Source of the DNA: JAUWVG01 sp964633715
GTDB taxonomy: Bacteria; Acidobacteriota; Aminicenantia; Aminicenantales; Aminicenantaceae
Reading direction: 5' to 3'
NCBI GenBank assembly: GCA_964633715.1
Contig: CAZWHQ010000002.1
Location: forward strand, 1-64,000
DNA: 64,000 nt
Shown: positions 51,905 through 60,327 of the stretch, piece by piece
How positions within the stretch are numbered: position 1 is the stretch's first letter
How the letters are laid out: every line of letters begins with the position of its first letter
The notes under the pieces: model-generated
What the model was told of the DNA's origin: nothing
Databases searched by the model: none
The model's input: the letters and a program-made list of their open reading frames with translations, nothing else
Position numbers and translations under genes: made by a program

Positions 51905-52053
51905 GCCGGCGATTCATCTTTCCACAGATTTTTCCACAGATGTGGAAAACCCTATTTGCTGGTACGGGTTGCAAAAAGCCCGCCTATATTATCACCCTGT
52001 TTTTTGAAATTCAAGATAATTGTGATTTTTTTTTTAAAAAAGATCGAACAGGC
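51905..52053. other. Putative chromosomal replication origin (oriC) with DnaA boxes
   Basis: The 149-bp gap upstream of dnaA has two TTTTCCACA boxes facing each other (51930-51938 plus, 51941-51949 minus), matching the DnaA-box consensus TTWTNCACA, and a one-mismatch box CTTTCCACA (51918-51926). An AT-rich tract with long T and A runs lies at about 52001-52045 and could be the unwinding element. Position next to dnaA-dnaN is the common place for oriC. Only three boxes are visible, so part of the origin could lie in the dnaA-dnaN gap. Confidence 0.65.
51986..52014 (-). promoter_or_regulatory. Sigma70-type promoter of dnaA
   Basis: On the minus strand, TTGAAT (52014-52009) and TAATAT (51991-51986) are 17 bp apart. 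The DnaA boxes at 51918-51949 fall about 35-65 bp downstream in the leader, a layout that suits DnaA autorepression. Confidence 0.6.
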
Positions 52054-55035
52054 CTAAAAATCGAAACCAATCCAGAGTTTTGCCTTTAATTTCCCGACAT
52101 CTAATAATTCGCCGTATACACCCCTAAAGTCGGCGAATTGAAAAGGGTGGCTCCAATCAGGAATTTCTAACCTCTTTACGAAATCGAGGTGGATCGGGAA
52201 GCCAAGAAAGAAGAACTGGAAACCAAACCCATATGAGCCGACGGCGTCAAAGAACACCAGTGGAATATATGGATTATCCTCATCAAATCTATACATAGTT
52301 GAAAATCCCTGGACTTTGGCTCTTCCCAAATCAAAAAAGAGCGTTCCGCGGATGGGCCCGATTTGACCGATCGGTGTTGTCGCTGAATTGAATACGGGGA
52401 ACCGAAATTCGAGGTTTGCGTACCATCCCTCGTTGGCAATTTGAGAATAGTAGCGGAGCGCACGAATCTCGTTGTTTCCACCAAAATAAAAAATGTATGG
52501 ATTCTTACCCCTGCTGGCAAAGCCGTAAAACCGGCCGGCAAAGAGAGCTTCGGGTCCGAGATTGAGATATTTCCGCACATCAAGCTGGACCGTAGTATTC
52601 TGGATAAATTTATCACTCACAGGGAGAGTCTGGGCCAGCGATAACCTGAACGTGTGGCCAGACAGGGGTCCATACTGGCTGAATCTTGTGGTTTCGCCCG
52701 TAAGAGCAAGGGAGGCGCTGAGGGAGTTTCCGCTTAGAAATCCTCCGAATCCGGAGCCTTGAGATGCATACTGCTGTAGTAAATAGGGATCGAAATAGTC
52801 CTCATCGTAGTTCATGAATCCAAGCGAGCCCTCCGCACGATAGTATCTGCTGAATGGATAGAAGGCGGCAACCGATGCGCCCGTGATCTTTCTTGTGGCG
52901 ATTGCATCCCTATAGTTGAGGAATTGATAGAGAGTAGGATCGTAATATGCCAATTGTGGGTAATAGAACAGGGTGTACTGGTAGGCGCTTGCCTGGTACT
53001 GCAGGCGAGACTTCATGTTTGTGTAGGCAAAATAGTAAGAACGGAATTGTCTCACTTGGTAGGCCATAAGATAAAAGTTGTAATCACCCAGGAGGTCAGA
53101 GAACGAAAGCGCGGATCCTCCGTAAATGGATCCATCCGTAGAAAGGACAGTATCGATGGGAGGCCGGGAGGTCATATACAATTTTCCGAGACCCCTGTAA
53201 GCCTTGATCTCTTCCTTATTGATGTCGATGGTCAAAATGGGCTCAAAGCGCTGGAATTCATCTTCAGATTCGATATCTTCAAAGGCAATTGTTTTTTCAA
53301 CCTCACCCTCCAACTCGCATTTAAAGACTTGGAAGGCCCCCTTGTTAAATGACGAAAAAATAATCTCATTATTGCCGTTGGGAAGGGCGGCCGGCTGAAA
53401 ATTTCCGGTTCTCACGTCCGTGTAAATCATAAGCTCTCCGGATTCTAAGTCGAGGGAGTAGATGTTAAACGCCCCTCTCATGTCTCCGGAAAAATAGAGT
53501 TTCTTTGCATCCGGAGTGAAGGAGGGCGTTACGGTGTTTCCCCTTCCAAAGGTCAGCTGTGTCTTCTTAGAAAAATCATCAACAGGAGAGAGGAACAGCT
53601 TGTCATAGGTATCGATGCGGATGGTGTAGGCGACGGTCTTTCCATCAGGGGAGAGGACCGGGGCTTTTTCAAAGAGATCATTGGATGTCATATTGAGAAT
53701 TTTTTCTGTCTCCAAATGAATCCTAAAGATATCATGCGTTCCCTGTTGAAAGGCTGTAAAGAGGAGCTCGTTGCTGTTTGGGAGAAAGGTTGGAGCTGTG
53801 GGCTGATCATAAGGGATTTTTATTTTAGACAAAGTCTTTCCCGAAAGGGCATCGATGACAAAAAGACTATATTTTTGGCCGGCCCGGCCGAAGAAGGCAA
53901 TCTTGTCTCCATCAGGCGACCAGGCCACAACACGTCCTCTGGTCGGATCGGACTCAAAACGGATGTACTCGTACTGTGTGGTGTATCCCCGGGTGATGTT
54001 CTTTATAACACTTCCGTCTTTTGTGGAGACGAAAAGGATGTCCAGGTCTCTCGCTAGCAAGTTCTGCGTAAGGATGGCCACAATGTCGCCAGAAGGAGAC
54101 AAGGCATGAGAAAAAGAAAAGTAGTAAGGATTAAGGGGAAATTCAGGGCCGACGGCGTTGCTGTAATCTTCAGGATTTTCCCGTGTCAGATAGTCTTTGT
54201 ACTTATTGCGCAGGTATTTCTTAAACGAGTGATTAAACTCTTTTGGTGTCTGATTAAAAACTTTTTTTAAGGGATTGATCCGGCCAATTAATGGCGAGTT
54301 TTTCATGGCCTGCCACAATTCGGTGATACCCTCCTTGCCGTATGTGTGTTCAATATAGTCATAAATGGCATGGCCAAAGTCATAGGCAAGAGGCCGGGGA
54401 GAGGGGAACTGAGAATAAAGGGAGCCAGCTTGTGAAAACATGGGCATGCGGTCGCTGAGAACAGCATCCCGAACGATGATCTCGGACCAGGTAGACCAAT
54501 TTTGTGTGTTGTATTCGGAAAAGCCTTCCATGATCCAGAGAGGGGGCTCGGAAACGGCATATAGGGCTCCTCCCGGATTGCCCCAGAGAAGATCGTATTC
54601 AAAGATGTGCGTGATCTCATGTTCAAAAAGATCCTGAAGTTCATCTATTGGCATATCTCCCTGAAGGATGACGCGATAGAGGACAGGATCGGCGGCTCCC
54701 AAGGTTCCGGTCGAGTTGAAAAGATTTGTCTGTTCGTAGTCTGTTGTGGAGGAATAGTAAAGGATGGGAACAGGGGCCGACAATTCGTGTTTGAGATCGC
54801 GGCTTAATCTCAAATAGGCACTCTCCGCCAAAGCGGCGATTTTTTCCAATGTTTTTATGTTTTCATCATAATAATGGAGATCAAAATGTTCTGTCTTGTA
54901 GTGGTGCCAATCGAACCGTTGGTACATGATTCTGCTCTTCCCGTAATAGGGGATGGTGATGACCTGGGCTAAACCCTGAGCGGCGAGAGTGCCCAAGAAA
55001 AGAATCACGAGGATTAGTTTTATGTGATGTTTCAT
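52054..55035 (-). CDS. Secreted zinc metallopeptidase/beta-propeller/outer-membrane barrel protein
   Basis: The 993-aa protein has a signal peptide (about 1-23), a gluzincin-like peptidase domain with the zinc motif HEITH at 139-143 and a second Glu in GFSEY near 172, then WD40/PD40-type TolB-like propeller repeats (about 305-600: VVAWSPDGDKIAFFG, PVLSPDGKTVAYT, PSFTPDAKKLYFSG). The last 350 residues are rich in aromatic, alternating strands and end in GFDF, the C-terminal Phe typical of outer-membrane barrels. It probably displays or exports a peptidase at the outer membrane. It ends close to oriC and follows a lipoprotein gene by 18 bp. Confidence 0.82.
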   Translation of the reverse strand: MKHHIKLILVILFLGTLAAQGLAQVITIPYYGKSRIMYQRFDWHHYKTEHFDLHYYDENIKTLEKIAALAESAYLRLSRDLKHELSAPVPILYYSSTTDYEQTNLFNSTGTLGAADPVLYRVILQGDMPIDELQDLFEHEITHIFEYDLLWGNPGGALYAVSEPPLWIMEGFSEYNTQNWSTWSEIIVRDAVLSDRMPMFSQAGSLYSQFPSPRPLAYDFGHAIYDYIEHTYGKEGITELWQAMKNSPLIGRINPLKKVFNQTPKEFNHSFKKYLRNKYKDYLTRENPEDYSNAVGPEFPLNPYYFSFSHALSPSGDIVAILTQNLLARDLDILFVSTKDGSVIKNITRGYTTQYEYIRFESDPTRGRVVAWSPDGDKIAFFGRAGQKYSLFVIDALSGKTLSKIKIPYDQPTAPTFLPNSNELLFTAFQQGTHDIFRIHLETEKILNMTSNDLFEKAPVLSPDGKTVAYTIRIDTYDKLFLSPVDDFSKKTQLTFGRGNTVTPSFTPDAKKLYFSGDMRGAFNIYSLDLESGELMIYTDVRTGNFQPAALPNGNNEIIFSSFNKGAFQVFKCELEGEVEKTIAFEDIESEDEFQRFEPILTIDINKEEIKAYRGLGKLYMTSRPPIDTVLSTDGSIYGGSALSFSDLLGDYNFYLMAYQVRQFRSYYFAYTNMKSRLQYQASAYQYTLFYYPQLAYYDPTLYQFLNYRDAIATRKITGASVAAFYPFSRYYRAEGSLGFMNYDEDYFDPYLLQQYASQGSGFGGFLSGNSLSASLALTGETTRFSQYGPLSGHTFRLSLAQTLPVSDKFIQNTTVQLDVRKYLNLGPEALFAGRFYGFASRGKNPYIFYFGGNNEIRALRYYSQIANEGWYANLEFRFPVFNSATTPIGQIGPIRGTLFFDLGRAKVQGFSTMYRFDEDNPYIPLVFFDAVGSYGFGFQFFFLGFPIHLDFVKRLEIPDWSHPFQFADFRGVYGELLDVGKLKAKLWIGFDF

Positions 55036-55053
55036 AGAGAACTCCTTATTACT

Positions 55054-55710
55054 CTACTTTATAACAAGATATCGTTCTTGAACCTGTTCAAGCCCGAGGA
55101 CTGAACGGAGAAGCTTGTCCTGTATCTGTTGCATGAGGTCAAAAAATGCAAAATAAAGTGTTTGGTTGGGATTTTCATAGTTTTTGGTTTCTTTAAATTC
55201 CCTTTTGAAAACGGCCTCACCAGAGGCTGCGTCGATGAGAAAAAAGGTCATATTAAAATTGTAAAATTGTCGCTGTTCGAGCCGGGCCTCTGTCGGGAAG
55301 GGATCTTCATAGCGCCGCTTTGCTCTCTTGAGGAGGGCCTTTCGTGTTTCTGCTGTGTACTGAGCGCTTCCGGTTAAAAACAACGTGTTTTTACTTTCAT
55401 GCTCCTGGTTTTTCCAAAAATCGGGGGTTTCAAACAGGGCTTCATTTTCCACGGGAATATCTCTTGTCGTAACGGCGGTTTTCGTTTTTCTCTTGAGCAT
55501 TCCTTCAAAATATGCACCGATTTCTTTGCTGAGGTCAAATCCTTCGACTTCCTTTTCTACAAGAAAGGGCGCAATAATGATTGAGTCGAAGGCCTCGATG
55601 TCGAGTTCCGTTTTTCGAGGGATCTCTATCTTCATTTTCCAATATTCCGTGGTTGCACAGGAGGACAGGATCAAAAGGCTTATAAGTATAACCAAACTAT
55701 TTTTTATCAT
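55054..55710 (-). CDS. Hypothetical lipoprotein (218 aa)
   Basis: The protein has a lipoprotein signal with lipobox ILSSC (Cys at 18). The mature part has a strand-helix pattern (FDSIIIAPFLVEKEVEGFDLSK, then NTLFLTGSAQYTAET, then FFLIDAASGEAVFKREFKE) reminiscent of periplasmic lipoproteins that compute a regulated secretion or envelope component, such as the CsgG-like group, but I cannot assign a family. It overlaps the TPR lipoprotein gene by 14 bp and precedes the barrel-peptidase gene, suggesting a three-gene outer-membrane unit. Confidence 0.78.
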   Translation of the reverse strand: MIKNSLVILISLLILSSCATTEYWKMKIEIPRKTELDIEAFDSIIIAPFLVEKEVEGFDLSKEIGAYFEGMLKRKTKTAVTTRDIPVENEALFETPDFWKNQEHESKNTLFLTGSAQYTAETRKALLKRAKRRYEDPFPTEARLEQRQFYNFNMTFFLIDAASGEAVFKREFKETKNYENPNQTLYFAFFDLMQQIQDKLLRSVLGLEQVQERYLVIK

Positions 55711-56071
55711 TTTTCTTTTTTCCCGGTTCTTTTTTTTCAGGAGATTCCTGACGTGTTTTGAATTTTTCGTAGTTCGCTTGAATATATTTGTTTTTTGGGG
55801 CGAACCTCATGGCGGCCTCGTAGGCCTTTTCCGCTTTATCCCAGTCGCCTTTTTTTTCGTAGGCCACCGCGAGGTTATTATATGCGGCTCCGGACTCTGG
55901 AGTGATTTCCAAGACTTTTTCCCACCGAAATATCGCTTCATTCCACAGCTCTTTTTTGGCTGCCTGAATACCAAAATGCATCTGACTGTTGGTTACAGCT
56001 GGGGCACATCCAGAGAGGATGAGGATCACAGGGGCAAAGATAAGGAGCGAAAACAATTGTTGTTTCTTCAT
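55697..56071 (-). CDS. TPR-containing lipoprotein (124 aa)
   Basis: A lipoprotein signal with lipobox LILSGC (Cys at 22) is followed by about two and a half TPR motifs (WNEAIFRWEKVLEITPESG, AAYNNLAVAYEKKGDWDKAE, AYEAAMRFAPKN) and a Lys/Glu-rich tail. It should be a periplasmic protein-interaction module. It is first in the operon with the lipoprotein and the barrel-peptidase genes. Confidence 0.85.
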   Translation of the reverse strand: MKKQQLFSLLIFAPVILILSGCAPAVTNSQMHFGIQAAKKELWNEAIFRWEKVLEITPESGAAYNNLAVAYEKKGDWDKAEKAYEAAMRFAPKNKYIQANYEKFKTRQESPEKKEPGKKKNDKK

Positions 56072-56105
56072 TTTCTATACATTCCTCTAAATTTAGTCTT
56101 TCTTT

Positions 56106-56134
56106 ATTATACTTTGATATGGTTCATCCGTCTA
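56106..56134 (-). promoter_or_regulatory. Probable promoter of the TPR-lipoprotein operon
   Basis: On the minus strand, a perfect TATAAT (56111-56106) is preceded at 17 bp by TAGACG (56134-56129), a weak -35 box (four of six bases match). Confidence 0.5.
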
Positions 56135-56211
56135 TACGTCGATGAACAAGACAAGTTTGCAATTTTTATGCCAAAATATTTTCCTGATAAACGGATTCTT
56201 TATTGTTTTTG

Positions 56212-56240
56212 TTGTTACAAAAATAGGACAGATGTATAAT
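56212..56240 (+). promoter_or_regulatory. Sigma70-type promoter of folD
   Basis: TTGTTA (56212-56217) and a perfect TATAAT (56235-56240) are 17 bp apart. The leader to the ATG at 56284 is about 37 nt and ends in AAGGAGA. Confidence 0.7.
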
Positions 56241-56283
56241 AAAACAACTGTCTTAGTAAGAAAAAGAGCACAAGGAGAAGTCT

Positions 56284-57210
56284 ATGGCGGAATGGCTCGA
56301 AGGAAAAACACTTGCCGGGGAGACGAGAGAGAAAATCAAAAAAGAGGTGTTGGAGATTAAAGCAGCCAAGAATGAAGTGCCAGGACTTGCAGCCATTCTT
56401 GTAGGTGAAAATAAGGCCTCTCAGATTTATGTGAGGATGAAAAAGCGTGCCTGTGAAAAGCTGGGTTTTGCTTCTGATGTTATTCCTCTGCCTGTTGATA
56501 CACAACCTGAGGCTCTTCTTGAGACGATTAAAAAGCTGAATGAGAGAACTAATATGGATGGCATTCTTGTCCAGCTTCCTCTGCCCCCCCCATTGGATCC
56601 CTACACAGCCATCTCGGCCATCCATCCGGATAAAGATGTGGATGGTATCCATCCCATCAGCTTGGGGAATCTTTTGATGAATAAAAAGGGCCTGCGGCCG
56701 GCGACACCAACCGGTATCATGGAGCTGCTCAAATCCCGGAACATTGCTGTACAAGGGCAAAATGTTGTCATCATAGGCCGGAGCCTCATTGTTGGAAAAC
56801 CACTGGCGGCGATGATGACCAATGCTCACGGGACTGTGACCATCTGTCATTCACGGACAAAAAACCTCTCGGAAGTGGCATCCTCTGCAGATATTCTAAT
56901 TGCCGCGATGGGAAAACCTGCGTTTGTCACTCCGGAATTTGTCAAAGAGGGAGCTGTTGTTGTGGACGTCGGAACAAGTCAATTCGAGGACAAGGAAAAA
57001 GTCATCGAGCTCTTTGGCCCGGAGGATAAGCGCGTGGAAGATTTTGCCAAAAAGGGGTATACGGTTATTGGTGATGTTCACCCCAAAGTCTTTGAAAAAG
57101 CCGCCTTTGTTACCCCTGTCCCGGGAGGGATAGGCCCTCTAACAATTGCCTTTCTCATGAAAAACACTCTTGATGCCTATAAAAGGAGACGAGGCCACAA
57201 CTTCAGTTGA
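56284..57210 (+). CDS. folD: Methylenetetrahydrofolate dehydrogenase/cyclohydrolase
   Basis: The 308-aa bifunctional enzyme has the catalytic Lys region (SQIYVRMKKRACEKLGF, near 44-60), VQLPLPPPL near 97, the NADP-binding loop IGRSLIVGKPLAAMM near 164 and the C-terminal signature VTPVPGGIGPLTIA. It interconverts methylene-, methenyl- and formyl-tetrahydrofolate. Its stop codon (57208-57210) lies inside the first arm of the structured element at 57207-57295. Confidence 0.96.
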   Translation: MAEWLEGKTLAGETREKIKKEVLEIKAAKNEVPGLAAILVGENKASQIYVRMKKRACEKLGFASDVIPLPVDTQPEALLETIKKLNERTNMDGILVQLPLPPPLDPYTAISAIHPDKDVDGIHPISLGNLLMNKKGLRPATPTGIMELLKSRNIAVQGQNVVIIGRSLIVGKPLAAMMTNAHGTVTICHSRTKNLSEVASSADILIAAMGKPAFVTPEFVKEGAVVVDVGTSQFEDKEKVIELFGPEDKRVEDFAKKGYTVIGDVHPKVFEKAAFVTPVPGGIGPLTIAFLMKNTLDAYKRRRGHNFS

Positions 57211-57295
57211 GTCGAATGGACGTCGTGTCTCTGTCACGACTCTCATTCTTAATGAGGTAGGGGCAGAACACCCGTGAGGATTCCGTCCGACTCAA
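57207..57295 (+). repeat. Structured intergenic element, copy A
   Basis: The 89-bp element is closed by TTGAGTCG (57207-57214) paired with CGACTCAA (57288-57295). Inside are ATGGACGTCG (57216-57225), hairpin GTCGTG/CACGAC (57222-57227 with 57235-57240), hairpin CTCATT-CTT-AATGAG (57242-57256), then GGGGCAGAA (57260-57268), CCCGTGAGG (57271-57279) and TTCCGTC. Together they would fold as a closed multi-branched structure. The same blocks recur at 61693-61795, partly at 24153-24225, and at the ends of 18881-18972. Confidence 0.75.
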
Positions 57296-57326
57296 ACAGA
57301 TTGGAGCAAAGTGAAGAAGACTTGGG

Positions 57327-57356
57327 TTGAAAAGGAAGGGGGAAATGTGTTATAAA
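57327..57356 (+). promoter_or_regulatory. Sigma70-type promoter of rpmB
   Basis: TTGAAA (57327-57332) and TATAAA (57351-57356) are 18 bp apart; the leader to the ATG at 57392 is about 28 nt. Confidence 0.6.
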
Positions 57357-57391
57357 TGACACTCAACTCATTCAGGATGAAGTGATTAACA

Positions 57392-57583
57392 ATGCCAAAA
57401 GTATGCGCAATTTGTGGAAAGGGTCCAATTTTCGGGAATTCCGTGAGCCATTCTCATAAAGCTTCCAAGAAAAAGTGGAAGCCAAATCTTCAGCATGTCA
57501 AAGCGAAAGTGGGCGCGGACGTCAAACACATCTGGGCTTGTACTCGATGTATTCGTTCAGGGAAAGTAGTAAAAAGTCTTTAG
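57392..57583 (+). CDS. rpmB: Ribosomal protein L28
   Basis: The 63-aa basic protein has the L28 pattern CAICGKGPIFGNSVSHSH at the N-terminus and a second cysteine pair CTRCI, so it is the zinc-binding form. It is a component of the 50S subunit. It is monocistronic and convergent with rsh, with only 6 bp between the two stops. Confidence 0.96.
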   Translation: MPKVCAICGKGPIFGNSVSHSHKASKKKWKPNLQHVKAKVGADVKHIWACTRCIRSGKVVKSL

Positions 57584-57589
57584 GCCATC

Positions 57590-59743
57590 CTATATTCTCT
57601 CCACAGAATAGACCTCTTTAATCTTTGTGATTTTTTTCATGATGCTATGAAAGTGGTCAATATTTTTGATCCGCAGAGAGAGTTTGATCTGGGTCTTTTT
57701 ATCAGAAAAAGTCTTTACTTCTGCCTTTGAAATGTTTCCTCCTGACTGTGCGATTGTCGAAGTCAGTTTTGCCAAAACACCAGGGGAGTCTTTGCCCTCT
57801 ATAAGAATAGCACCCTTGTAAAAACCTGTGCTTGTTTTATCCCAAGAGACATCGACAAGGCGCATATCGTCCAAAGAGCCCTTCTGAAGACGCGGACATC
57901 GAAGGGCGTGGATTGTCAGCCCCCTTCCAGATGTCATGTATCCGGTGATCGGCTCTCCCTTTATGGGAGAACAACATTTGGCCAGTTTTACCAGCCGACC
58001 CTTAGCCCCTTCAATAAGAATATCGGACTTTGGTTTTGTCTTGACTTTTGTGACGACCTTGTTAAGAATTGTCTCCTTTTTTTCAGGCAGCGGTTTTTGA
58101 GAAAATAATTTTTCCATAAATTTCTGATTCAAGACGATTTTTCCAGATCCAACAAGAGCGTAGAATTCTTCTGTTGTCTTGATCCGATAATTGAACACTT
58201 TGTTCAAATTGTTAATCAGGGCCTCATTTTTTGTCTCTTCAAGAGGAAGGCGGTATTTCTTGGTTTCTTTTTTCCACAGTTTTTGGCCCAGGGCCTTGTT
58301 CTTTGTCTTGTCTTGCATGTTGAGCCAGTGTTTCAAATGGTGTCTTGCAGTCGGAGTAAAAACCATATTCAGCCAATTGTGAGCGGGCTTTGTTTCAGGA
58401 GAGGTGATGATTTCCACGACATCTCCAGCTTTGAGGATTGTCTTCAAGGGCGCCGTTCGGCCGTTGATTTTAGCCTCGATGGCATGGAGCCCGATCTCGG
58501 AATGAATTTTGAAAGCGAAATCGAGAACGGATGCACCAAGCGGAAGAGTTATGGTTTTTCCTTTAGGTGTGTACACAAAAACTTCTTCCGGGATAAGTCC
58601 CGTTTTCAAACTTTTGAGAAATTCTCTTGGATTTTTTTGCTCTCTGTACAGATCCACCATTTCTCGAAGCCATATGAGCCGTTTGTCATCCTTCATTTTA
58701 GATTTAGGATCCGGGTCTTTGTAGCGCCAGTGTGCGGAAATCCCATTTTCTGCCAAATCATGCATCTCCTGGGTGCGGATTTGGATTTCTATCATCTGCT
58801 TTTTCTCTGTCATGATAGTCGTGTGGAGGGACTGGTAGAGATTGGGTTTAGGCATGGAAATAAAGTCTCGGAAGCGATGCGGGAGATGGGGCCATTTTTG
58901 ATGTATAAGTCCGAGGGCTGCGTAACAATCGGCAGTGCTGTTCACTATCAATCTCAAGGCCATAAAGTCGTAGACCTGGTCAAAATATACTCTTTGCTGT
59001 TTCATCTTTCGATGGATACTGTAGGGTCTCTTCAAACGGTAAAAAATTTCTGCGGAGATCTTGTTTTCTTTAAGAAGGGATTCGATCGTTTTGCGGTGTT
59101 TCTTGAGTTCCTTTTCTGTCTGCATCCTTTTTGGATCAACAAGCGATATGATTTTAAAGTATTGTTCAGGATCGACAAATTTGAAGGCCAGATCCTCAAG
59201 CTCTGCTTTGATCCGCCCCATTCCAAGCCTATTGGCGATAGGAGCATACAGTTCCAGAGTTTCTTCTGCGACCTGCTTTTGTTTTTTTTCATCTAAATAT
59301 TTCAGGGTTTTAAGGTTGTGTATTCTGTCGGCGAGTTTGATAAAAATGACTCTCAGATCGTCTGTCATTGCTAGGATGATTTTCCGTATGCTTTCAGCCT
59401 GTCTGGTTTCTGGAGAAGATTCTTGAACAAGGCTGATTTTTGTAACTCCTTCTACGAGGTGTGTAATATCGTCGCCAAATGTCTCTAGAATTTCAGAGGC
59501 TGTCACTTCGGTATCTTCCAGGACATCGTGGAGGAGACCCGCGGCCAAAGTTGTTGCATCCAGATTTAAATCCGCGAGCATGTTGGCCACTTCGAGAGGG
59601 TGGCTTAAATAGGGTTCTCCGGACATTCTGACCTGTCCCTTATGAGCGCTGGCTGCATACACATAGGCCTTTCTCAAAAGGCCAAGATCCTTTTCGGTAT
59701 AGGAGGATGACAGTTTTTCGAGAATGTCGTTGAATCTGATCAT
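57590..59743 (-). CDS. rsh: Bifunctional (p)ppGpp synthetase/hydrolase (RelA/SpoT family)
   Basis: The 717-aa protein has the HD hydrolase domain with SHPLEVANMLADL and the intact HDVLEDT motif (about residue 69-75), the synthetase domain with PYSIHRKM, YDFMALRLIV and MPKPNLYQSLHTT, then TGS (VFVYTPKGKTITLP) and a C-terminal ACT domain (about 640-717). Both catalytic sets look intact, so it is a Rel-type bifunctional stringent-response enzyme. The start overlaps the gmhB stop by 4 bp. Confidence 0.96.
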   Translation of the reverse strand: MIRFNDILEKLSSSYTEKDLGLLRKAYVYAASAHKGQVRMSGEPYLSHPLEVANMLADLNLDATTLAAGLLHDVLEDTEVTASEILETFGDDITHLVEGVTKISLVQESSPETRQAESIRKIILAMTDDLRVIFIKLADRIHNLKTLKYLDEKKQKQVAEETLELYAPIANRLGMGRIKAELEDLAFKFVDPEQYFKIISLVDPKRMQTEKELKKHRKTIESLLKENKISAEIFYRLKRPYSIHRKMKQQRVYFDQVYDFMALRLIVNSTADCYAALGLIHQKWPHLPHRFRDFISMPKPNLYQSLHTTIMTEKKQMIEIQIRTQEMHDLAENGISAHWRYKDPDPKSKMKDDKRLIWLREMVDLYREQKNPREFLKSLKTGLIPEEVFVYTPKGKTITLPLGASVLDFAFKIHSEIGLHAIEAKINGRTAPLKTILKAGDVVEIITSPETKPAHNWLNMVFTPTARHHLKHWLNMQDKTKNKALGQKLWKKETKKYRLPLEETKNEALINNLNKVFNYRIKTTEEFYALVGSGKIVLNQKFMEKLFSQKPLPEKKETILNKVVTKVKTKPKSDILIEGAKGRLVKLAKCCSPIKGEPITGYMTSGRGLTIHALRCPRLQKGSLDDMRLVDVSWDKTSTGFYKGAILIEGKDSPGVLAKLTSTIAQSGGNISKAEVKTFSDKKTQIKLSLRIKNIDHFHSIMKKITKIKEVYSVERI

Positions 59744-60327
59744 GATGTGGACGATACGTTTTCCTTTTTAACTATCCATTCCACGGCCTCCAGTAGGTTT
59801 TTGGCCACGTAGGCAGGCCGGATGCCTTTTTCTTTTAGCTGCTTGTTTGATTCTTGGCCGTATCCGGTGAGAACGAGTATCGGGGCTGCATGGATGTTAA
59901 TTCCAAAAAGGATGTCTTCTACTCTATCCCCTATCATATAGGATGAGGACATGTCGATATGGAGCTCTTCTGCGGCCCTTTCCCCCATCCCAGGGCCGGG
60001 TTTCCGGCATGAGCATTCTTTCCTGTATTTTGATTTTTTTGAGAAAACATAATGTGGGCAGTAATAAATGCCATCAAAGGAGACGTCATGTTGTTCGAAT
60101 TCTCTGCTCAATTTATTGTGGATATCAAGCAGGCTCTCCTCTTCGATGAGTCCACGCCCGATGCCAGATTGATTTGTAATGATGACAGCCAGGAGCCCTA
60201 TCTGTTTTATTCTTTTTACGGCTTCGAAACTGAAGGGATAGATGTCAATCACGTTGTACGAGGAAGGATATCCCACTTCTCTGTTGATTGTGCCATCTCT
60301 ATCTAAAAAAACGGCTTTTTTTTTCAT
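59740..60327 (-). CDS. gmhB: D-glycero-D-manno-heptose 1,7-bisphosphate phosphatase
   Basis: The 195-aa HAD phosphatase has FLDRDGTINRE (residues 7-17; Asp nucleophile and acid), ITNQSGIGRG near 50, the zinc-binding CPHY followed by CSCRKPGPGM near 90-113, and MIGDRVEDI near 130. It dephosphorylates heptose bisphosphate in ADP-heptose synthesis for LPS inner core. It lies between waaF (4-bp overlap) and rsh (4-bp overlap). Confidence 0.92.
   Translation of the reverse strand: MKKKAVFLDRDGTINREVGYPSSYNVIDIYPFSFEAVKRIKQIGLLAVIITNQSGIGRGLIEEESLLDIHNKLSREFEQHDVSFDGIYYCPHYVFSKKSKYRKECSCRKPGPGMGERAAEELHIDMSSSYMIGDRVEDILFGINIHAAPILVLTGYGQESNKQLKEKGIRPAYVAKNLLEAVEWIVKKENVSSTS

Noticed and set aside
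51986..52053. The A/T tract upstream of dnaA as a terminator for the 52054 gene
   Set aside because: That gene is on the minus strand and ends here, but no GC-rich hairpin precedes the T/A runs; an origin or promoter role fits better.
57207..57295. Copy A as a tRNA gene (about 89 nt, closed stem, three hairpin-like parts)
   Set aside because: No TTC-type T loop, no CCA-proximal pattern, no anticodon loop of seven bases (the central loop is CTT), and outer stems vary too freely between copies.
58283..59296. A 337-codon plus-strand frame within rsh
   Set aside because: Antisense to the intact RelA/SpoT gene and rich in Phe, Cys and His without pattern; a shadow.
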